Shown in pieces: positions 1-5,680 of a stretch of 40,094 nt of DNA. This DNA comes from Anaerolineae bacterium (GTDB lineage: Bacteria; Chloroflexota; Anaerolineae; Aggregatilineales; UBA3940). Under the pieces are notes generated by a model. It ran no database searches, was not told the origin of the DNA, and worked only from the letters and a program-made list of their open reading frames with translations. Where the stretch lies: positions 1 to 40,094 of the forward strand of contig JAFGLD010000311.1 of the NCBI GenBank assembly GCA_016928235.1. The letters run 5' to 3'. The stretch's first letter is position 1, and every line of letters starts with the position of its first letter. The translations under genes and the position numbers were made by a program.

Positions 1-87
1 CCGGCATCAAGGAGAGTCTCGACCAGCTGGCCGTCACCTCGCGCCGGCTCCCATATTGTCCATTCGTGACTGAGGTAGGGAAGCAGG
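1..87. repeat. Terminal direct repeat, left copy
   Basis: These 87 bases are identical to 40008-40094. Joining the copies gives a 40,007-bp circle, and the methyltransferase gene stays in frame through the join. This fits an assembly overlap of a circular or circularly permuted genome. A true 87-bp terminal repeat is less likely because it lies inside a coding sequence. Confidence 0.95.
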
Positions 88-674
88 GGGTCGAGCGCAT
101 AAGGAGGAGTCTGGCAATCGTCGAAACCTTGCGGCTCCTCCATGTCACCGGCGCGGTTGGTCTGGGGCAAGTGCCGACCGTTGCCGTTTGACGGTGACAG
201 TATCTCACCGGTTTCCTCGTTGATGTCTTCCAGCAATTCATCGGCAATGCCGTGTCCGTTATCACCATTCTTCTCTTCGGTGAGGCGGTCGACTGCTTCC
301 TGGACATGACGCGCCGTGATATCCCCAGCCGGCGTAGTCCCGATCACGCGCTGCCAGGCTTCAATCTGTTCATCGGGCTCCAGCCCGGTGAGGGGGCGTG
401 CCTGGCGCTCACTCATTGGAATGTTGCCCATGGGCAACAAACGCTTGGCAACCTGGGCCGCCTCGATGGTTCGGTATGCATAGCTCCTGCTCATCCCCCA
501 TCGTTCCTGGCAATACTCCTCAAACGTTGAATGCGTGTTGCGGTATAGCCTTTTGTCGCGGATGGCCAGAAGAGCTTCGCCGACATCCATGAAGGTGCTC
601 AGACCGCGCTCGATGACTGTCTCGTACTCGCGCAGCTGAATGGCTTCGCTGGTAACAAAAGTGATATCTGTCAT
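1..674 (-). CDS. HTH-DNA adenine methyltransferase fusion, N-terminal part (continues at 40007)
   Basis: This is the N-terminal two thirds of a 361-aa protein whose remainder is encoded at 39596-40007. Residues about 10-130 form a helical, HTH-like domain (FMDVGEALLAIRD, then EEYCQERWGMSRSYAYR) of a type frequent in phage and plasmid DNA-binding proteins. An acidic, Asn/Gly-rich linker (about 131-185) leads to the methyltransferase. There, TPPYALDPLLPYL (189-201) resembles the substrate-facing start of N6-adenine methylases and EPARGDG (209-215) is the AdoMet-binding motif I. The ATG at 674 overlaps the stop of the upstream gene as ATGA, which suggests translational coupling. Expected role: methylation of adenine in DNA, perhaps targeted by the HTH domain, to protect phage DNA or regulate host genes. 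The fold assignment is by motif. The target site is unknown. Confidence 0.85.
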   Translation of the reverse strand, partial: MTDITFVTSEAIQLREYETVIERGLSTFMDVGEALLAIRDKRLYRNTHSTFEEYCQERWGMSRSYAYRTIEAAQVAKRLLPMGNIPMSERQARPLTGLEPDEQIEAWQRVIGTTPAGDITARHVQEAVDRLTEEKNGDNGHGIADELLEDINEETGEILSPSNGNGRHLPQTNRAGDMEEPQGFDDCQTPPYALDPLLPYLSHEWTIWEPARGDGQLVETLLDA

Positions 675-1246
675 TTGTCCTCCGCCTGCCGAATGAAATC
701 GAGCAGCTCTATCGTTGGCTCAAACCACTCGCCATGCCGGCGGAGGTGCGCAAATCTTTTGTGAAGCTCTGCCTCTTTCCGGCAATCGCCAGGGATAACA
801 GCAAGAATCCGTAAGGGAACCGGGCTCATATTTTGAATTTCGGCCAATCGGCGATTGGCATTGATAGCGGTGCCAATTTTAATGAGCCCGCCAGTACTAC
901 TCTGAATAAAATACACAACCGATGTGCTTGTGCGTTCGACAGAGAATGACGACGCTATTTTCCAGATTGCCCCTTCTACGAGAAGATGGTTTTTATAGAG
1001 CGCATATGGAATCCGACTGCCCGCAATCGGCCCGATAGCAAACACCCCCTTATAGTCATGCGTGCATACAAGTACATCGTAATAGCCAGATAGGTCTGCC
1101 GAGATTTTGAAGAACACTATGCTAGAGTTATCCCTTGCCTCGTACTCGGTTACACCATCCAGATGAACAAAATCGGGTAGTCGCAGCTCTGGAGCCAGGT
1201 CGGGGTTCGGTCGGATAAAGTGAGGATCCATGCTGTGTGTTGCCAT
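671..1246 (-). CDS. T5orf172/MUG113-type GIY-YIG-like protein
   Basis: The 191-aa protein has a C-terminal domain (about 110-186) of the T5orf172 type: VVYFIQSSTGGLIKIG, then an RRLAEIQ helix, then AELHKRF and GEWFEPT. That family is distantly related to GIY-YIG nucleases, but most members have no proven activity. The N-terminal 100 residues are not recognised and look like a beta-rich domain. The gene sits in the early-left operon and its stop overlaps the start of the HTH-methyltransferase. A second gene with the same C-terminal domain is at 27419-27859. Roles in DNA nicking or in phage competition are possible but not shown. The start could instead be the ATG 15 bases downstream. Confidence 0.75.
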   Translation of the reverse strand: MATHSMDPHFIRPNPDLAPELRLPDFVHLDGVTEYEARDNSSIVFFKISADLSGYYDVLVCTHDYKGVFAIGPIAGSRIPYALYKNHLLVEGAIWKIASSFSVERTSTSVVYFIQSSTGGLIKIGTAINANRRLAEIQNMSPVPLRILAVIPGDCRKEAELHKRFAHLRRHGEWFEPTIELLDFIRQAEDK

Positions 1247-1297
1247 ATCTATCTGTCCGGCTCTCTTTCTGATCTACTTTTGGGGGTGCGGATAGTC

Positions 1298-1582
1298 TCA
1301 CTCATCCTCTTCCCCCTCGATGGCCATATTCGCCGGCAGCGTGCCGAAGGTTGCCAACAGCTCTACGCGCCACTCACGGTCTAATAGCCAGCTTCCATCA
1401 TGCATGGCATCGACGCGACCACAGCGGGCCCGGTCGTCTGGCCCGTCGACGTGCCCAATGAACAGATCCAGGTTGACTGCCTCGATGTAAAAGCCGCGGC
1501 CAATGTCAATACGCTTGATATCAAGAATGACGGCTCGGCGGTCTTTGATATGCTGTTGTAGCGTCGCTATCGTAATGCTCAT
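1298..1582 (-). CDS. Hypothetical protein, 94 aa
   Basis: This short acidic protein ends EGEEDE. It has no cysteine cluster, membrane segment or HTH that I recognise. Its middle (RRAVILDIKRIDIGRGFYIEAVNLDLFIG is predicted beta-rich by eye, read in short pieces) suggests a small beta-sheet domain. A Shine-Dalgarno-like AAGG precedes the ATG at 1582. It lies 2 bp downstream of the secreted small protein and about 50 bp upstream of the T5orf172 gene, in the same operon. Function unknown. Confidence 0.6.
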   Translation of the reverse strand: MSITIATLQQHIKDRRAVILDIKRIDIGRGFYIEAVNLDLFIGHVDGPDDRARCGRVDAMHDGSWLLDREWRVELLATFGTLPANMAIEGEEDE

Positions 1583-1584
1583 GA

Positions 1585-1905
1585 CTACCTTCCATCGCCC
1601 ATGATGGGCAGCTCCCCGGAACTGGTTTCAGAGAAAATGTTCTGGTGGCAAATCTTGCATAGATCTATGTCAATTGAGACGACGTAGCGCGATACGCCCG
1701 GCTGTCCATGAACCGAGAAAGGAACCTCGACCGCCACCACGGTGAAGAGCACGCCATTGCAGTCAACAGTGCTTACCCGGTAAATGTCATGTGTAACGAG
1801 AGTGGGGTCTGAATAAGCTCCAGGGCGCGTCTGTCCAAGGAACTCGTTCACTCCACAGACAAATGTAAACATGGTAAGTAAGATCAAGAACCAAAACTTC
1901 TGCAC
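1585..1905 (-). CDS. Small exported or membrane-anchored protein, 106 aa
   Basis: Residues 1-20 form a short hydrophobic segment (FWFLILLTMFTFVCGV), read as a signal peptide or an N-terminal anchor. The remaining 85 residues would then lie outside the membrane. They contain a CKIC pair near the C-terminus (DLCKICHQN) that could bind metal or form a disulphide. The start is GTG at 1905, inside the end of the preceding gene, with GGAAA just upstream. Early-expressed small envelope proteins in temperate phages often exclude superinfecting phage. That is inference from position and topology only. Confidence 0.6.
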   Translation of the reverse strand: MQKFWFLILLTMFTFVCGVNEFLGQTRPGAYSDPTLVTHDIYRVSTVDCNGVLFTVVAVEVPFSVHGQPGVSRYVVSIDIDLCKICHQNIFSETSSGELPIMGDGR

Positions 1906-2102
1906 TTTCCATCCATGAATAAATTGAGATATGGACGAACTTTGATATCAGTGCATCCGATAAAACGGTGCTGCTCGCCGTTGGTACTCGCCATGATTGC
2001 GCTGCCGTCCTGCACCAACACAAACCAACGACGGTTAAGACGGATCTTGACTTCGTATCCGCGAGCAAGTGTGCCAAGCATCGAGTAGGTATCCCGGTTC
2101 AT
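1884..2102 (-). CDS. Hypothetical protein, 72 aa
   Basis: The start at 2102 (MNRDTYSMLG) is chosen because its ATG overlaps the stop of the zinc-ribbon gene as ATGA, the pattern used throughout this genome. The small basic protein has the core VKIRLNRRWFVLVQDG, which by eye would form a beta-hairpin. No family is recognised. Its 3' end overlaps the next gene by 22 bp. Confidence 0.55.
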   Translation of the reverse strand: MNRDTYSMLGTLARGYEVKIRLNRRWFVLVQDGSAIMASTNGEQHRFIGCTDIKVRPYLNLFMDGKCRSFGS

Positions 2103-3412
2103 GCCGCATCCTTTGGCCCACCTGGGCAATGACGATATGGTGCCTGCATCAATACACCGGGCAGCCGAGGGTTGCTCTCTTTCATCCCGGCGGCAACCTT
2201 GAGCATGTACTCGCGGATCTCGCCGCGGCTGCTCACAAACTCCAACTCGCTATGGGTATCTTTGTCGGTCATGATGCTCATTTCCCCAACAAGAACACGG
2301 TTGGGATGGCTGGGGTGTATCAGATATATATAGATCGGGACGATCATGCACTCTGGCTTACCATACAGGTAGTACCCGTCGGGCAGGATCCGCGCGTCGG
2401 CGTTGGTATTCCATTCCTTGATGGCCACCTGGACGGCATCGAGCAACTCGTCGATTTTGGCCGGCGAGACGGGTAGCTTGGACATGGCGATGGCCTCCAA
2501 GGCCTCAGAATTGCTCTGTAGTTGTTGGGGAAGAATGACAGGTTTCCGATATCGCTCCGGCGTGACATCGCCGCGTCGTGCCATTGCGGCGTTTTGTGCG
2601 TTATGCCATCTCTGTTCGGCAGCCAGGCTTTCCGGGCCTCGTATCGCTTTAATCTGGTCGATACGCTCTTCAACCCATGACGGCATAGGCTTCTGTCGTT
2701 TCGCCTCTGCGGGACGATTGACGGTGAACTTGGCGGGGTACCGGCGACGGGCAAACCAATCGTGAGACTTCATGACGAACCATCCCCACATGTCGTCGGC
2801 GACGATCACGTGCTGCAGGTTGTCTTTTGCCAATAGTCGTGGCCAGTGGTGCGAGGCTAGGAAGTTGTCAACGATATACTCGAAACCGCGCTTGAAGTCG
2901 GTGCCTAGCTCTCTGTCGAACGCTGCCTTGGCATGACCCCATGTCCAGGAGTCGAGATTGGCTACCATCTCGACTTCCAGTTTCATCCACTGTTCCCAGA
3001 TATCCAGCAGGAATTCGGCATCAGATTTCATTCCGCAGGTCGGGTCGTAGCCGATGCCCTTGGCTGCGTCATGGCACTTGTGGCAGAAAATGCTGCCATC
3101 GAGAATGTGGACCACCTCGTAGTGGTAATCAACGCCACAGCCATCACATTTCACGAACTGGCTCGGTCTTCCGCAGTCTCGCACCAGCGCCTTCACCTCG
3201 TTCCACTGCACGTAGGCATCGATGCATGGTTGGCAGACATGTGGCCTGGTCGGATCGAGCATCAAAACCGCCACGACCTCATTGCCGCACACGTCGCAAA
3301 CGTTTTTTGGCGGGTTAACAGCCGCTGGAGCGTGGGTATGGCCGAACTCTAGACGTTCTTCCTTCGTACGCTTGCGATGGATTTGCTGGTATCCCGTATG
3401 CGCTGATGACAT
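2099..3412 (-). CDS. Large early protein with two N-terminal zinc ribbons, 437 aa
   Basis: The N-terminal quarter has four CxxC knuckles: CDVCG, CQPC, CDGCG and CHKC. They form two CxxC...CxxC pairs that should each bind one zinc ion, in a LIM-like or treble-clef arrangement. The centre is helical and Trp-rich (WTWGHAKAAF, DMWGWFVMKSHDWF). A basic proline-containing stretch follows (RYRKPVILPQQ), and the last 120 residues look like an alpha/beta domain. No catalytic motif was recognised. The ATG at 3412 is preferred to 3418 because AAGGAG lies 6 nt upstream of it and directly abuts 3418. It is the largest gene of the early-left operon, so a role in host takeover or nucleic-acid binding is plausible but unproven. 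Confidence 0.7.
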   Translation of the reverse strand: MSSAHTGYQQIHRKRTKEERLEFGHTHAPAAVNPPKNVCDVCGNEVVAVLMLDPTRPHVCQPCIDAYVQWNEVKALVRDCGRPSQFVKCDGCGVDYHYEVVHILDGSIFCHKCHDAAKGIGYDPTCGMKSDAEFLLDIWEQWMKLEVEMVANLDSWTWGHAKAAFDRELGTDFKRGFEYIVDNFLASHHWPRLLAKDNLQHVIVADDMWGWFVMKSHDWFARRRYPAKFTVNRPAEAKRQKPMPSWVEERIDQIKAIRGPESLAAEQRWHNAQNAAMARRGDVTPERYRKPVILPQQLQSNSEALEAIAMSKLPVSPAKIDELLDAVQVAIKEWNTNADARILPDGYYLYGKPECMIVPIYIYLIHPSHPNRVLVGEMSIMTDKDTHSELEFVSSRGEIREYMLKVAAGMKESNPRLPGVLMQAPYRHCPGGPKDAA

Positions 3413-3432
3413 ACTCATCTCCTTTCGAATAG

Positions 3433-3460
3433 GGCAGGGGACGGCAGTCTTTCCCCTGCC
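3433..3460. promoter_or_regulatory. GC-rich hairpin in the leader of the zinc-ribbon gene
   Basis: GGCAGGGGA (3433-3441) and TCCCCTGCC (3452-3460) form a perfect 9-bp stem with a 10-nt loop. On the minus strand the stem ends about 9 nt before the AAGGAG of the gene starting at 3412, with no U-run after it. An effect on mRNA stability, attenuation or translation is therefore more likely than full termination. On the plus strand it is followed by TGTTTCTC, a poor terminator tail. Confidence 0.5.
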
Positions 3461-3564
3461 TGTTTCTCGCTTCTCGGTACCACCCGCTGTCTTCTAGCAA
3501 GCCTTTCACTAAGCGCGGGCTGCCACGCGCCTGGACACGCTTGTGGCGCTCCATAGCATCCGGA

Positions 3565-3651
3565 TCAGCGAATGTTATCGTTTGTTAGAGCGGGCAGTTT
3601 TATGCCGGAGATGCCCAGCTCCCAATCTTGGGCGGGACTATGCCGCCTCAT
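3565..3651 (-). CDS. Possible 28-aa mini-protein
   Basis: A 28-codon reading frame (starts MRRHSPAQDW) follows 9 nt after the stop of the 63-aa gene, and AGAGG lies at a good distance upstream of its ATG. It occupies part of the otherwise empty 3413-3659 interval. There is no homology evidence. It could be chance. Confidence 0.25.
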   Translation of the reverse strand: MRRHSPAQDWELGISGIKLPALTNDNIR

Positions 3652-3659
3652 AGATGCCT

Positions 3660-3851
3660 CTATCGCCGGTTCCGCTTCCGACTCGCTGCGGCTGTCTGCT
3701 TCTTGCGCTTGTCCTGCTTCCAATCCCGGCGAGCCTCCCGGCGGGACTTCTGATGTGTCCCCTGTGGCATCTTCCACAGCTCCGGCCTGGCCGACCGGCG
3801 CGGATCGCTTCTCTCCGGCTTTACCGGATTTGGATTGCGCTTGACTGTCAT
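3660..3851 (-). CDS. Small highly basic protein, 63 aa
   Basis: Lys and Arg make up roughly 40 percent of this protein (KSRREARRDWKQDKRKK near the middle, RKRNRR at the end) and hydrophobic residues are scarce. It is therefore probably disordered and nucleic-acid binding. The ATG at 3851 overlaps the stop of the preceding gene as ATGA, which supports its reality despite its low complexity. It belongs to the early-left operon just behind the ribbon-helix-helix gene. Function unknown. Confidence 0.5.
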   Translation of the reverse strand: MTVKRNPNPVKPERSDPRRSARPELWKMPQGTHQKSRREARRDWKQDKRKKQTAAASRKRNRR

Positions 3852-4135
3852 GCCGCACGCTCCTGCTCGATGTCAGCCAGGATGATCCGGTTGACCCGGG
3901 CCAGCCAGCTGTCTGCCCAGCAGCGCCAATCAATCGTGGCAAGGCCACGCCGTCCGGTGCTGCGTGCTGCCGTTACCGCATTGACGGCATCATACAGATT
4001 TCCGCTCTGGGCGGCGTTGATGATGTGCTGCCGGGCAGCAGCCTGGTTCTGGTTTGTCGGACATAGGAGATCGGCCAGGCGGACGGCCTGAGCCAACGCA
4101 CAACGGGTCTGGGAGTGGCGAGGCGTGATGGTCAT
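3848..4135 (-). CDS. Hypothetical helical protein, 95 aa
   Basis: The start at 4135 (MTITPRHSQT) has GGGG upstream and lies one base after the TAA of the ribbon-helix-helix gene. The longer alternative at 4168 would overlap that gene heavily. The sequence is alanine-rich and helical (QAAARQHIINAAQSGNLYDA, WADSWLARVNRIILADIEQ), with no recognised family. It is the second gene of the early-left operon. Confidence 0.55.
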   Translation of the reverse strand: MTITPRHSQTRCALAQAVRLADLLCPTNQNQAAARQHIINAAQSGNLYDAVNAVTAARSTGRRGLATIDWRCWADSWLARVNRIILADIEQERAA

Positions 4136-4136
4136 T

Positions 4137-4343
4137 TTACTGCCCCGCGTCAGTAGCGATATGCTCAATATCTAGCGCACTGTGACGATAAAAAATGCCA
4201 CCGCGATAACCGGAGACGATCTCGGTTGCCGCAATACGTAACAGCTCACTCGGCGATGAGCCCATGTCGGCGGCCACCAACGCCAGCGCCTTTTTTACTG
4301 CTCTTGGTAGCATCAAAGAAGTATTCACTAACTCGCGTTCCAT
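4137..4343 (-). CDS. Ribbon-helix-helix-type regulator, 68 aa
   Basis: The N-terminal 45 residues fit a MetJ/Arc/CopG fold: a beta-strand (LVNTSLML), then PRAVKKALALVAADMG as helix A, then SPSELLRIAATEIV as helix B. Such proteins dimerise and bind palindromes through the paired strand. The gene is the first of the leftward early operon and diverges from the repressor gene at 4439. AAGGA lies 6 nt before the ATG. A near-perfect 24-bp palindrome at 4361-4384 overlaps its own predicted promoter, so autoregulation, or a Cro-like role against the repressor, is likely. Assigned by pattern, so moderately sure. Confidence 0.65.
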   Translation of the reverse strand: MERELVNTSLMLPRAVKKALALVAADMGSSPSELLRIAATEIVSGYRGGIFYRHSALDIEHIATDAGQ

Positions 4344-4359
4344 GCTTAATCCTTGTAGA

Positions 4360-4388
4360 ATTATGCGCTACATGTTGCGCATAACTAA
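4360..4388 (-). promoter_or_regulatory. Predicted promoter of the early-left operon
   Basis: On the minus strand a CATAAT box (4365-4360) lies 17 bp downstream of TTAGTT (4388-4383). The box is one base off the consensus -10 and the -35 is weak. The start point would fall near 4354, giving a very short leader that begins at the AAGGA. The palindrome at 4361-4384 covers the -10 and the spacer, which suits repression. Confidence 0.45.
4361..4384. promoter_or_regulatory. 24-bp operator palindrome between divergent regulators
   Basis: The arms TTATGCGC (4361-4368) and GCGCATAA (4377-4384) are perfect inverted copies. The centre TACATGTT is itself nearly symmetric, so 11 of 12 half-site positions match. 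It lies between the ribbon-helix-helix gene (leftward) and the repressor gene (rightward) and overlaps the leftward promoter. It is the best candidate operator of the genetic switch. Confidence 0.7.
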
Positions 4389-4401
4389 TGGTATCATACT
4401 A

Positions 4402-4430
4402 TTCCATGATCGTCAATCAATTGCTATACT
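4402..4430 (+). promoter_or_regulatory. Predicted repressor promoter (leaderless transcript)
   Basis: TATACT (4425-4430) is a good -10. A weak -35 (TTCCAT, 4402-4407) lies 17 bp upstream. The start point would fall around 4437, directly at the ATG at 4439, and no Shine-Dalgarno sequence is present. This implies a leaderless repressor mRNA, as known for lambda cI made from PRM. A weak -35 is also typical of promoters needing an activator. Confidence 0.5.
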
Positions 4431-4438
4431 ATTTTCGT

Positions 4439-4795
4439 ATGACAGAATTATCAGAACGCCTCAAGATAGAGATAGAGAACGGCACCAGTGCACGCGCCAT
4501 TGGGCGTAAAGCAGGGATGTCAGATAACACCGTCCGTCGCGCACTGTCCGGCCAGTCGCTCGATCACGCCACGATCGAGAAGTTCGCCGCCTATCTCCAT
4601 CTCCCTGTCGACGAGGTCTACCGCATGGCCGGCATCCTCCCTCCCATGTACACAGATGGCAAAGTCAACCGCACCTGGCTGCTATCCAAATTATGGGACG
4701 TGTTGTCGAGACTCCCGGAAGAAGACCAGGCTCTCATACTGTCAGAGGCCATCCGCCTGAGCAACAAACACCAGTCAAGCGATGATGCAAGCTGA
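4439..4795 (+). CDS. HTH (XRE-type) repressor-like regulator, 118 aa
   Basis: Residues 1-60 form a helix-turn-helix of the Cro/CI type: SARAIGRKAGMSDNTVRRALSG carries the turn and recognition helix, followed by TIEKFAAYLHLPVDEVYRMAG. The C-terminal half is short and helical (RLPEEDQALILSEAIRLS), and no LexA-like Ser/Lys protease domain is visible. If this is the lysogeny repressor it is not self-cleaving. Relief would need an antirepressor, and one is encoded at 36507-37379. The start at 4439 is preferred to the upstream in-frame ATG at 4388 because the HTH domain begins here and the -10 lies just upstream. It heads the rightward immunity operon. Confidence 0.8.
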   Translation: MTELSERLKIEIENGTSARAIGRKAGMSDNTVRRALSGQSLDHATIEKFAAYLHLPVDEVYRMAGILPPMYTDGKVNRTWLLSKLWDVLSRLPEEDQALILSEAIRLSNKHQSSDDAS

Positions 4796-4896
4796 AAACG
4801 CAAACCGAAAATTCACACCTTGTTCTATATTTGTTACCGTCACTGTTCCTGTTTTATGATAGAATGACGTTTAGGTCTGTTGTTCTAGGAGGAGCG

Positions 4897-5064
4897 GTGA
4901 CATCGAAGACGACACAGTTATCAGACAAGACGCTTATCGAGCTTGTTATCTTTGGTATTGGGTTACTGGTTTGCCGGGGACTGGCGACTCTGGGTGATGT
5001 GCAGGATCTGAAAGCCTTGCTCGACGAGCTGCCGGCGGCTTCCAGTCTCGAAAAGGCGGCGTGA
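4897..5064 (+). CDS. 55-aa immunity-operon peptide sharing a module with the antirepressor
   Basis: The start is GTG at 4897, preceded by AGGAGG. Extending to the ATG at 4831 would add residues with no ribosome-binding site. Residues 8-38 align without gaps to residues 15-45 of the protein encoded at 36507-37379, with 17 of 31 identical by hand count, including IGLL and RGLAT. The segment is amphipathic and hydrophobic, so a small dimerisation helix pair is plausible. The TGA is shared with the start of the next gene. The peptide lies between two HTH regulators. Its role in repressor/antirepressor interaction is inference. Confidence 0.65.
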   Translation: MTSKTTQLSDKTLIELVIFGIGLLVCRGLATLGDVQDLKALLDELPAASSLEKAA

Positions 5065-5495
5065 TGGATTATATCGACGGCGAGATCGCCCCGGGTTCGC
5101 CGGAGGATGAGTTTTTCGAGCTGCCGCGCTTGGGGCAGCTGCTGAGGCACTACCGGCGCCGGGCTGGATTGTCACAGCGCATTCTGGCCCGAGAGAGCGG
5201 CGTCGACGAGAGCAACATCTCTCTCATCGAGAGCGGCAAAACAACCAACCCCTGGGACTACACCCTCGATCGACTGGCGGCCGTGCTCAGCCGCCACATC
5301 CCCAACACTACCCAGGAAGCCATCTATGCCAGGCTCCTGGAAGCTAAACAGCATAAGCCGGCAGAATATACGGTTCACCCCGGCCTGGTGCTGATCAACG
5401 ACCGTCTGGGAGTGCTGGGCAGCCGGGCAACCACTATCGCCATCGAGCTGTTTAACCGTGCCATTGACGCACTGGAAGATATGAGAGACTTGTAA
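5064..5495 (+). CDS. Second HTH (XRE-type) regulator, 143 aa
   Basis: A classical helix-turn-helix occupies about residues 20-75: LGQLLRHYRRRAGLSQRILA, then SGVDESNISLIESGKTTNP with the recognition helix, then LDRLAAVL. The C-terminal 60 residues are helical with no protease motif. The ATG at 5064 overlaps the TGA of the 55-aa gene. A GTG three bases earlier is an alternative. Being last in the immunity operon, it could be the main repressor, a co-repressor or a copy-control regulator. The TACAAR-rich block begins at its stop codon and might be its binding site. Confidence 0.8.
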   Translation: MDYIDGEIAPGSPEDEFFELPRLGQLLRHYRRRAGLSQRILARESGVDESNISLIESGKTTNPWDYTLDRLAAVLSRHIPNTTQEAIYARLLEAKQHKPAEYTVHPGLVLINDRLGVLGSRATTIAIELFNRAIDALEDMRDL

Positions 5496-5506
5496 AAATA
5501 TACAAG
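5489..5506. repeat. Inverted repeat CTTGTA-N6-TACAAG at the end of the immunity operon
   Basis: CTTGTA (5489-5494) and TACAAG (5501-5506) flank six A/T bases. The element spans the stop codon of the second HTH gene and is the first of several elements built on the same half-site in the next 180 bp. Confidence 0.6.
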
Positions 5507-5562
5507 CCTCTCGGAATCGCCTCCGGCGTGCCCATGATTCAGATCCCGCCCCTGCATATTTT

Positions 5563-5635
5563 GTACAAGTTTTACAAGTATCGCCGGTAAGTAGCTATAT
5601 TCACTAATACGATATTTGTAAAACTTGTACTTTTT
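5563..5635 (+). terminator. Long AT-rich stem-loop followed by T5, putative terminator
   Basis: Bases 5563-5583 and 5610-5630 form inverted arms of 21 bp with one mismatch around a 26-nt loop, followed on the plus strand by TTTTT (5631-5635). Its position after the immunity operon and before the convergent late operon suits a terminator. The stem is AT-rich and contains three of the recurrent TACAAG/CTTGTA half-sites, so it may instead, or also, be a protein-binding site. Confidence 0.5.
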
Positions 5636-5647
5636 ATATCTACGAGT

Positions 5648-5677
5648 AAGTTTGTATATTTGTAAATATACAAACTT
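5648..5677. repeat. Perfect 30-bp AT-rich palindrome
   Basis: Arms of 14 bp (5648-5661 and 5664-5677, AAGTTTGTATATTT and its complement) are separated by two bases. The palindrome lies 4 bp past the stop of the holin-like gene, so it could end late transcription, although no U-run follows on the minus strand. It reuses TTTGTA/TACAAA half-sites. Confidence 0.7.
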
Positions 5678-5680
5678 GTT

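Noticed and set aside
1..87. A true short terminal repeat as in cos or direct-terminal-repeat phages
   Set aside because: The repeat lies within the methyltransferase gene and its length is typical of assembly k-mer overlap. Nothing suggests a packaging end here.
671..1246. Homing endonuclease inserted in the operon
   Set aside because: No split host gene or intron borders are visible, and the domain is the T5orf172 subtype, not a classical GIY-YIG homing enzyme.
3315..3554. A 79-codon minus-strand frame upstream of and overlapping the zinc-ribbon gene
   Set aside because: Its last 98 bp lie within the start of a better supported gene in another frame, its ribosome site is weak, and its sequence is of shadow type. 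It remains possible but unsupported.
5563..5680. CRISPR-like array or tRNA in the AT-rich intergenic block
   Set aside because: The repeats are inverted half-sites at irregular distance without spacers, and no cloverleaf can be drawn.
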